A DNA stretch of 11,744 nt from Oscillospiraceae bacterium. GTDB taxonomy: Bacteria > Bacillota_A > Clostridia > Oscillospirales > Oscillospiraceae. Shown here in pieces: positions 1 through 5,771 of the stretch (within the stretch, counting starts at the first letter, position 1; the number at the start of each line of letters is the position of its first letter). A program made the translations under genes and the position numbers. The notes under the pieces are model-generated. The model saw nothing but the letters and a program-made list of their open reading frames with translations. It made no database searches and was not told the DNA's origin. The DNA is taken from the NCBI GenBank assembly GCA_015068175.1, contig SVLA01000058.1, positions 1 to 11,744 on the forward strand, read 5' to 3'.

Positions 1-774
1 CATATACTCCTGCTCACGCAGGGACAGGATCTGGCCTCTGACCAGACGGGCTGTGCCGGGCCAGGAGATGAAGGACAGGAAGATCATCAAAAGGTAAATG
101 CGGGCATCGGCCTCGATCCAGTCCAGCTTGATCCAGCCGTCCAGCACCGTACTGACGATCAGCAGGATCGGCACGCCGGGCAGGCACATCAGCACATCGC
201 AGATACGCATGATCACATTGTCCACGGCACCGCCAAAGAAACCGGAGATGCCGCCCAGGATCACGCCGAAAATGGTGATCAGAAACACGGCCAGGAAACT
301 AACGATCAGAGAGATCTGGCCGCCATACATAAGGCGCACCAGGATATCGTAGCCCTGGTCATCGGTGCCCAGCGGATGCTCCGCAGAAGGTGCAGAGAGG
401 AAATTGTCGATCAGCTGGGTCTCGGTGGTCTGGTGGAGCGTATACTCCACGCCATCCACCGTATAGGTGATAACAGCGGTGGCGTATTCCGTCTTACCGC
501 TGCGGTCCAGTTCGGTTTCGCCCCACTTGCCATTGGTGGAATCATACACTTCCACTTCCACACCGTTGATCACTTCTTTGTGGGGCAGTTCTGCCAGGAA
601 CAGAGGGCCTACAAAGCTGAAGAGGAACAGGCTTACCACCATGATCATACCGATGATACTAAGCCTTGAGCGGAAGAATCGGCGCACCACCATCTGGGTG
701 GGGGACATTAAGCGGACATTTTTGTCCAGCGGGGTTTCGGTGTCCTGGATCTGTTCATTCTTTACTTCTTCCAT
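1..774 (-). CDS. OppC/DppC-type peptide ABC transporter permease, 3' end cut by window edge
   Basis: Inner-membrane permease subunit of an oligopeptide/dipeptide-type ABC importer; it would pair with the OppB-type protein encoded just upstream. 258 codons are visible and the frame is open to the left edge. The ATG at 774 is chosen because AGGAGG lies 6 bases upstream. A cytoplasmic N-terminus (1-38) with the basic stretch RRFFRSRLS is followed by a first membrane helix (about 39-61). The family signature HPLGTDDQGYDILVRLMYGG is at 133-152, then membrane helices at about 154-177 and 198-210 and another near 226-240. The frame ends inside the cytoplasmic EAA loop (ARLVRGQILSLREQEY, 242-257), which contacts the ATPase. 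Odd: about 70 residues (62-131) sit between helix 1 and the HPLGTDD motif, longer than the short linker usual in DppC/OppC, and they look like a small beta-rich extracytoplasmic domain. The family is confident; the substrate (peptide, nickel or other) cannot be told from this subunit. Confidence 0.93.
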   Translation of the reverse strand, partial: MEEVKNEQIQDTETPLDKNVRLMSPTQMVVRRFFRSRLSIIGMIMVVSLFLFSFVGPLFLAELPHKEVINGVEVEVYDSTNGKWGETELDRSGKTEYATAVITYTVDGVEYTLHQTTETQLIDNFLSAPSAEHPLGTDDQGYDILVRLMYGGQISLIVSFLAVFLITIFGVILGGISGFFGGAVDNVIMRICDVLMCLPGVPILLIVSTVLDGWIKLDWIEADARIYLLMIFLSFISWPGTARLVRGQILSLREQEYM

Positions 775-780
775 GGTACA

Positions 781-786
781 CCTCCT
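781..786 (-). promoter_or_regulatory. Shine-Dalgarno site of the OppC-type permease gene
   Basis: AGGAGG on the minus strand, with a 6-base spacer (TGTACC) before the ATG at 774. Its first A is also the last base of the TGA stop of the upstream permease gene, so the two permeases are likely translationally coupled. This site decides the start of the downstream gene. Confidence 0.85.
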
Positions 787-1781
787 CACTCCAGCTTGAC
801 CCGGGGGTCAACCACAGCGTACATCAGGTCCGCCAGCAGGACACCCAGGACGCTCAGCAGCGCCAGGAACATATTATAGCCCATGATAAAGGGAATGTCG
901 CCCCGGTTCATAGCATCCAGAGCCACATTACCGATGCCGGGCAGATTGAACACCTGCTCGGTGATGATAGCGCCGGAGAACAGGCTGGGAAGCAGGCCGG
1001 CCATGGAGGTGACCAGGGGGATCAGGGTGTTGCGGAAAGCATGCTTATTGATGACCTTGCTTTCCTCCAGACCCTTGGCGCGGGCGGTACGGATATAGTC
1101 GGAATTGAGCACTTCCAACATATTGGTACGGGTCATACGCATTCTGGCGCCGATGCTGAGGATCACCACCGTCAAAATGGGGATGAACACATGGCGGGCA
1201 TAGTCCAGCAGCAGATCCAAGCCCTTGTAGGACTGGGTAGCATCGATCAGGCCGGATGGCGGGAACCAGTCCAGCTTCAGGGCCAGCAGATCCTTCAGGA
1301 TATTACCGAAGAAGAAGGAGGGCAGCGAGATACCCACCATCACGAGGATGGTGACAATATAGTCCCGGAGGCTGTATTGATGGGTTGCCGCCGTAATGCC
1401 CAGGGGAATAGCGATCAGAAACTCAAAAATGGTTGCGATCAGCGCGATGGCAAAGGAGATGCCCATGTGGCTGACGATCACATCCGCCACAGGGGATCCA
1501 TGGACCCAGCTGGTGCCCAGGTCAAAGCGAGCCAAGGCGCCCAGCCAGTTAAGGTAGCCTTTCATGATGCCGCCAAAGGTCTTATTCTGCTCGATACCGT
1601 ACATTTCGTACATAGCATCTACCACAGACTGATCTACGGTAGCGCCGCCCTGGTTCATAGCATCCACCTTGCTCTGGATAAAGTCCACGGGCATGAGCTG
1701 GATCAGGGCGAAGATGATCAGCGAAACGCCCAGAAGGATCAGGACAGAGTACGCCAATCGTTTAATAATGTATTTCAGCAT
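786..1781 (-). CDS. OppB/DppB-type peptide ABC transporter permease
   Basis: Membrane permease subunit of a peptide-type ABC importer, 331 residues, near the usual OppB/DppB length. Six membrane segments can be drawn: about 9-30, 108-130, 141-163, 197-217, 252-275 and 300-323. The N-terminus MLKYIIKRLAYSVLILLGVS is typical of the family. The extracytoplasmic part after helix 1 carries the DLGTS motif (87-91). The cytoplasmic EAA loop (about 223-256, including YIRTARAKGLEESKVINKHA) binds the ATPase subunit. LPGIG at 280-284 and the terminal VDPRVKLE are further family marks. The ATG at 1781 starts 15 bases after the stop of the solute-binding protein gene, with AAAGG upstream. The stop overlaps the ribosome binding site of the next permease gene, which supports one transcript. 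All expected motifs are intact. The cargo is probably peptides, by association with the solute-binding protein, but this is an inference. Confidence 0.96.
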   Translation of the reverse strand: MLKYIIKRLAYSVLILLGVSLIIFALIQLMPVDFIQSKVDAMNQGGATVDQSVVDAMYEMYGIEQNKTFGGIMKGYLNWLGALARFDLGTSWVHGSPVADVIVSHMGISFAIALIATIFEFLIAIPLGITAATHQYSLRDYIVTILVMVGISLPSFFFGNILKDLLALKLDWFPPSGLIDATQSYKGLDLLLDYARHVFIPILTVVILSIGARMRMTRTNMLEVLNSDYIRTARAKGLEESKVINKHAFRNTLIPLVTSMAGLLPSLFSGAIITEQVFNLPGIGNVALDAMNRGDIPFIMGYNMFLALLSVLGVLLADLMYAVVDPRVKLE

Positions 1782-1789
1782 AAGCCACG

Positions 1790-1795
1790 ACCTTT
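1790..1795 (-). promoter_or_regulatory. Shine-Dalgarno-like site of the OppB-type permease gene
   Basis: AAAGGT on the minus strand directly follows the TGA stop (1797-1799) of the solute-binding protein gene; 9 bases separate AAAGG from the ATG at 1781. It is weaker than the sites of the neighbouring genes, which may make this start depend on translation of the upstream gene. Confidence 0.6.
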
Positions 1796-1796
1796 A

Positions 1797-4364
1797 TCAG
1801 CTTGCGAATTCGATTTCCCAGATGCGGTCCAGAGGAGAGGAATAGGGGTTGATCTCCTCGGGGATGGAGTCGGCGTTGATAACATTGGCATTGAAGGCGT
1901 ACAGCACGCTTCTCTGGTAGACAGGCAGCTCCACAGCCAGATCCAGAACATAGCCCATGGCCTGCTCGTACAGATCTGCGCGGGCGTTCTGATCGTTGGT
2001 CTCACGGGCCTGGTCGATCAGATCGCTCAGTTCCTCCAGAATATCGTTCTCTTCGGCACTGCCGCTGGTCTTGATGTAGTCATAGCCCCAGGCCTTTGTG
2101 CTGGTGGCGGTGGAATCCTTGTGATAGACCTGATACATATCGGGGTCCAGAGCGGAGGACCAGGCAGCGGCCCAGACTTCCAGAGAACCGGTGTTGATCT
2201 TGGTCAAAGCCTGGGTGTCGCAAACTACCTCGACCTCCCAGCCAAGGGAGTTCAGCAAAGCGGCAGCATCACGGAATACCTTATAGGTGGGGTGATCCTG
2301 CAGGGTGGAGCCTGCGATGGTGAAGGTGATCCGCAGCTCGCTCTCGCCGCCGGAAACGCCGGCTTCCTGCATATACTTCTGGATGTTGCTGATGGCAACT
2401 TCCTCATTCCAGGTGCCCATCTGGGGGTAATCCTTGCCGTTATCGGTGGCGGAAGCGCCATCGGGGTAAGCCCAGGAGACCTTACTCATGTTCCAGTAGA
2501 TCTGCTCTGCGGTACCGGCACGGTAGTAGTCGATGGCCAAAGCGGTGTTCATGGCGCACATGATGGCCTTACGCAGATTCAGATCATTGATCTTGGAGGC
2601 GTTGATGCCAACATAGCCGTAGCCCAGCTGGTCGGTGGTGATCATTTCATAGCCATCGGATGCCAGGGCAGAGAGCTTTTCGTAGTTGTCAGCAGTCAGA
2701 GAGGGAGAGATGTAGTGGACCGCGCCGTCCTCCAGGGCAGCGATGGCATTATTGGAGGAAACGATCTGGTAACGGATCTTCTCGATTTTGGCATTCTCAA
2801 TGCCTTCGCCCACGGTGGTGAAGTTCTCGTTAGCCTTGAAGTGGACGACGTTATTATCGTAGAATTTGCTCTCAGAGGGGTTATCGTTGTTATCCTTATC
2901 GGTACACTTGTAGGAACCGGCGCCCATGGGCAGCTTGATGTTGCGGTTAGACTGGATGATGTCCTTCATGAAGCTGAAGGAAGCAAACTCCACGCCAAAC
3001 TGGTTATTGGCAATGTCCACGCCGACGGAGCTGCCTTCGCCATAATAATGCTGGGGTGCCACGGTGACAGCGAAGTTCCAGATCGCCTTGGGGTCGATGC
3101 CGTCAATAGTGATCTGCAGCACGTCATACTCTGCGGTATTGGTAACGGTGCCGTCGGCATTGTGGCCGGAAGCAACCGTGTAGGAATTGCCGTTGACGGT
3201 GATGGTGGAGCCGGCAGCATCGGTGTGGCCCAGGGAAACGATGCCGGAAATGCTGGGAACAGCCAGAGTGCCATCGTCAGAAACATTCTCGTACAGGATG
3301 ACTTCCTTGGCCTTGGCGGTGTACTCGCTGGTCAGCTCGCCGGCGGTAGCCCAGTACTGCAGGATCACATCCAGCTCACGGGCGATCTTATCGTTGTAGA
3401 TGTAATCCACAGCGGCTTCCTTGGTGGTGATAGTGGAGGGATACAGAGGAGTCAGAGACTCAATGGTGGTGCGGTCGGTCTTGCCGTTTACCTTGGCGTA
3501 CTCGGTCTCTACATAGCCTTCATAGTACATGAAGCAGAAGATCTCGTTTTCAAACTCGGTGTGGCCCTTGTAGGGAGCTTCGGTGTAGGATTCCTGGGCG
3601 CTGGTGTAATCGGACTCCAGCTCTTCCCGGAACAGCTTCAGGGTATGCTCATAGTCAGCCAGCAGATTCTGGTTAGAGACCTCGCTGGGATCGTTGGAGA
3701 TAGCCGCCTTGTAGCCGGAGCTGACGGAAGTAGCCAGGATGGCTTCCTTCATGGCTTCGTAGCTGACCTCATTGGTACTGGAGGCCTTCAGCTCGGAGCG
3801 GAACAGGTCGATCAGCTCATGCAGACGGTCCCGGGCACGGGAGGCAGCCTGGGAAGTGATCAGCGCATCGGATTCCTCGGAGGCGGCGCCCAGGGTCTGG
3901 GTGCGGTACTCAGAAAGGCCCAGAATGTCGGTGGAGTACAGGGTGGAAGAGCCGGTGTACACAGGGTCCAGGTAAACATAGTAGTTAAACAGCACATCTT
4001 CCATAGTCAGAGGGTGACCGTCGGAGAAGAGGATGCCGTTCTTCAGAACGAAGGTGTAGGTAGTGGTGTTGTCATCGTTTTCCACGATGTCATAGTCCTT
4101 GACCACAACGGCTTCGTTGTCGCCATAGGCCACTTCCACCTGGCCATTGACGTACTTGGAAGACAGCATACCGATCTGGGTCATAGCCACGATGGTGCCG
4201 TCGGGAGCGGAGGTGGAGAAGAAGGGGTTGAACAGGCCGTCCAGCTGCTCGGTCATGATGACCAGGGCATCTACATCGGCATTGCCTTTACAGCCGGCCA
4301 GGGAAGATACCATACCCAGGCACAGAGCCAGGCACAGCACCACAGACAAGATGCGCTTTTTCAT
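1797..4364 (-). CDS. Family 5 (peptide-type) ABC transporter solute-binding lipoprotein with large insertion
   Basis: Captures the substrate outside the membrane and delivers it to the two permeases encoded downstream. 855 residues; the ATG at 4364 has AAAAGGAGA upstream. A signal peptide (1-24) ends in a lipobox LAGC, giving lipid-anchored Cys25. Family 5 features: the opening LDGLFNPFFSTSAPDGTI (41-58); YTFVLKNGILFSDGHPLTMEDV (103-124), the typical 'W/F-x-L-R/K-x-G-x-x-F-x-D-G-x-P-x-T-A-x-D-V' region; GAGSYKC (481-487); DLNLRKAIMCAMN (594-606); and near the end AAAWSSALDPDMYQVYH (732-748). Odd: usual members have roughly 500-600 residues. Here about 265 residues (about 150-415) are inserted after the DG-x-P-x-T region. 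The first part is helical and charged, the later part beta-rich with NG/DG turns. The protein lies between a lipoprotein gene (30 bases upstream) and the permease genes (15 bases downstream). Peptide is the likeliest cargo; nickel, sugar or another ligand cannot be excluded. Confidence 0.94.
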   Translation of the reverse strand: MKKRILSVVLCLALCLGMVSSLAGCKGNADVDALVIMTEQLDGLFNPFFSTSAPDGTIVAMTQIGMLSSKYVNGQVEVAYGDNEAVVVKDYDIVENDDNTTTYTFVLKNGILFSDGHPLTMEDVLFNYYVYLDPVYTGSSTLYSTDILGLSEYRTQTLGAASEESDALITSQAASRARDRLHELIDLFRSELKASSTNEVSYEAMKEAILATSVSSGYKAAISNDPSEVSNQNLLADYEHTLKLFREELESDYTSAQESYTEAPYKGHTEFENEIFCFMYYEGYVETEYAKVNGKTDRTTIESLTPLYPSTITTKEAAVDYIYNDKIARELDVILQYWATAGELTSEYTAKAKEVILYENVSDDGTLAVPSISGIVSLGHTDAAGSTITVNGNSYTVASGHNADGTVTNTAEYDVLQITIDGIDPKAIWNFAVTVAPQHYYGEGSSVGVDIANNQFGVEFASFSFMKDIIQSNRNIKLPMGAGSYKCTDKDNNDNPSESKFYDNNVVHFKANENFTTVGEGIENAKIEKIRYQIVSSNNAIAALEDGAVHYISPSLTADNYEKLSALASDGYEMITTDQLGYGYVGINASKINDLNLRKAIMCAMNTALAIDYYRAGTAEQIYWNMSKVSWAYPDGASATDNGKDYPQMGTWNEEVAISNIQKYMQEAGVSGGESELRITFTIAGSTLQDHPTYKVFRDAAALLNSLGWEVEVVCDTQALTKINTGSLEVWAAAWSSALDPDMYQVYHKDSTATSTKAWGYDYIKTSGSAEENDILEELSDLIDQARETNDQNARADLYEQAMGYVLDLAVELPVYQRSVLYAFNANVINADSIPEEINPYSSPLDRIWEIEFAS

Positions 4365-4372
4365 TATTTAAT

Positions 4373-4379
4373 CTCCTTT
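4373..4379 (-). promoter_or_regulatory. Shine-Dalgarno site of the solute-binding protein gene
   Basis: AAAGGAG on the minus strand, 8 bases before the ATG at 4364, inside the 30-base gap after the upstream lipoprotein gene. No room for a separate promoter is left in this gap, so the gene is probably read from an upstream promoter. Confidence 0.85.
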
Positions 4380-4394
4380 TGCTAAAGTAGTTAC

Positions 4395-5705
4395 TTACGA
4401 GAGGGTCACGGTATTGCCATCGACAGTGAAGCTCACCTTTTCCGGTTCCTCACCCACGGCAACGCACTGGATTTCCCAGGTGCTGACCGCGTCGCTGTTA
4501 CCCATACCGCAGACCAGGCCGATGGCATAGTCATTGGTGCCGAAGTAGCAGTCGGAATGGATCTGGAGCTGACTGTCCAGGATGGAAACATTTTGGATCT
4601 GCGCGCCATCGGAAATGGTGCCGGCAAACAGGCCGTAGGAGGCACCGGACACACGGGTGCCGGCCTTGATGGTAAAGGCAATGTTGCGGAATGCAACATT
4701 CTCGATAGAAGCGCTGTCGGCAAGCGCGCCGAACAGGCCCGCATTGGTCTTGGAGTTGTTAGTTTGCGTGATAGAGATATTCTGCATTGTATAGCCGTTG
4801 CCATCAATGGTGCCGGTAAAGGTACCGTACATCAAGGATGTGGGCCAAATCACATCAGCAAAGTCCAGATCCCCATGGAGGACATAGTTGCCGCTGACGC
4901 TTGCATGGTCCTTAAACTGCTCGGCTGTATAAATGTGGAACCACTCCCCTTCCAGGAAGTCCACATAAAGTTTCATGGTTGTATCTTTGCCCATGCCGTT
5001 GGTATAGTCAACCACACCGGGGTGGGTAATGGTCTGGTCGGTAACGGCCTGGGTGCCTGCGGCATCAAAGTAAACGCCGTTGTAGGTATGTCCACTATAC
5101 TTAGGGAAATCAAACAAATCCATATCACCGGTATCCCGGTTCCAGGCAGGGAGTGTAAACTCGTTCCCATCCGCAGGGTTGAACTGGAAACGATTCACAT
5201 ATTCACCGGAATGCAGATCATAGATCTCCACGGCAAACAGGGGAACCCACGCTGCGTAAAGGGTCAGTTCCGGCGATCCGGCGGAATACGCTCCGTTGGG
5301 ATCCAGTTCCAAACGGCTGGTCTCAAAGTCCCATTTTTCACCGTAAACCACCACAGTTTCGCCCTTTTCATCCACGGTTTCCGTCCGCTGAGCATACCAG
5401 CCCGCCAGGAAGTAACCGTTTTTTACAGCGGTGAAAGCATTGGTCCCCCGCACGGCATTGTCCGGAGACAGCAGCGCGATCTGGGCCTTTCCGCTGGAAA
5501 CGGGCGCCTTGGAAATGTCATAGGAATCCACGATCGTGGAGGTATTGGTGGTGAAAATACCGCCGTTGGCATCGAATTTCACGCTGACCGTGTAGCCCTC
5601 CGTGTCCAACTGGTCATAGTGGGATTGGCCTTCTGCGCAGCCGCACAGCAACCCAACCGCCGCCAGGAGCAGCACAAAGAGCATCATATTTTTTTTCAGA
5701 TTCAT
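4395..5705 (-). CDS. Surface lipoprotein with InlB-type repeats and a beta-helix-like C-terminal region
   Basis: Lipid-anchored extracellular protein of unknown role, 436 residues from the ATG at 5705. That start is preferred because the signal peptide begins MNLKKN and AAGGAAG lies 9 bases upstream; an in-frame ATG at 5714 is only 2 bases from AAGGA and a TTG at 5738 lies in a hairpin. The hydrophobic core ends in LCGC, making Cys23 the lipid-modified residue. Residues 39-153 resemble an InlB B / Listeria-Bacteroides repeat (VKFDANGG near the start, GYFLAGWYA, LTLYAAW at the end). A second, more diverged unit follows (about 158-249: VEIYDLHSG, GHTYNGVYFD, MKLYVDF). Residues about 257-420 look like a GLUG or short right-handed beta-helix region (YTAEQFKDHA, FTGTIDGNGYTMQNISI, NAGLFGALADSASIENVAF, SYGLFAGTISDGAQIQNVSI). 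Such modules are associated with adhesion or carbohydrate contact; no enzymatic motif is seen. It lies between the protease and importer genes, so it may be an accessory binding protein for the system. Confidence 0.88.
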   Translation of the reverse strand: MNLKKNMMLFVLLLAAVGLLCGCAEGQSHYDQLDTEGYTVSVKFDANGGIFTTNTSTIVDSYDISKAPVSSGKAQIALLSPDNAVRGTNAFTAVKNGYFLAGWYAQRTETVDEKGETVVVYGEKWDFETSRLELDPNGAYSAGSPELTLYAAWVPLFAVEIYDLHSGEYVNRFQFNPADGNEFTLPAWNRDTGDMDLFDFPKYSGHTYNGVYFDAAGTQAVTDQTITHPGVVDYTNGMGKDTTMKLYVDFLEGEWFHIYTAEQFKDHASVSGNYVLHGDLDFADVIWPTSLMYGTFTGTIDGNGYTMQNISITQTNNSKTNAGLFGALADSASIENVAFRNIAFTIKAGTRVSGASYGLFAGTISDGAQIQNVSILDSQLQIHSDCYFGTNDYAIGLVCGMGNSDAVSTWEIQCVAVGEEPEKVSFTVDGNTVTLS

Positions 5706-5714
5706 GATCTGCAT

Positions 5715-5721
5715 CTTCCTT
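5715..5721 (-). promoter_or_regulatory. Shine-Dalgarno-like site of the InlB-repeat lipoprotein gene
   Basis: AAGGAAG on the minus strand, 9 bases before the ATG at 5705. It is too close to the in-frame ATG at 5714 to serve it, so it decides the start in favour of 5705. Confidence 0.6.
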
Positions 5722-5731
5722 TTCTTGGGTG

Positions 5732-5759
5732 CGGACAAGGCCCGGCGGGACCTTGTCCG
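5732..5759. other. Strong intergenic hairpin between protease and lipoprotein genes
   Basis: A perfect 9-base inverted repeat (CGGACAAGG at 5732-5740, CCTTGTCCG at 5751-5759) encloses a 10-base centre that can add three C-G pairs (CCC/GGG) with one bulged base and a 3-base loop. On the minus strand, in the direction of the genes, the 3' arm is followed by CACCCAAG with no T run, so a classical intrinsic terminator is not supported in that direction. On the plus strand it is followed by TTGTTTTAA, a weak terminator-like tail, though no plus-strand gene precedes it. It sits between the protease stop (5772-5774) and the lipoprotein ribosome binding site (5715-5721). It may be an mRNA processing or stabilising element that uncouples expression of the protease gene from the importer genes. 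Confidence 0.7.
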
Positions 5760-5771
5760 TTGTTTTAACGC

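Noticed and set aside
666..4385. A plus-strand reading frame of 1239 codons lies opposite the solute-binding protein and OppB-type permease genes.
   Set aside because: It covers two minus-strand genes with clear family motifs, signal peptide and ribosome binding sites. Its own product shows no recognisable domain and is rich in Gly, Val, Ile, His and Gln, as expected from reading the complement of a GC-biased gene. Its start has no convincing ribosome binding site context.
5706..5738. Longer N-terminus of the lipoprotein from TTG at 5738 or ATG at 5714.
   Set aside because: The TTG lies within the hairpin arm and would put a basic segment before a normal-looking signal peptide; the ATG at 5714 is only 2 bases from the AAGGA motif. 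The ATG at 5705 has suitable spacing and gives a typical lipoprotein signal.
5732..5759. The hairpin as an intrinsic terminator ending the protease transcript.
   Set aside because: In the gene direction the stem is followed by CACCCAAGAAAAGG with no T run, so the sequence does not support an intrinsic terminator on that strand. It was kept as a structural element of unknown role.
4557..5768. A plus-strand frame of 403 codons lies opposite the InlB-repeat lipoprotein gene.
   Set aside because: It mirrors a lipoprotein gene with a lipobox and recognised repeats, runs through the intergenic hairpin, and its product has no recognisable domain.
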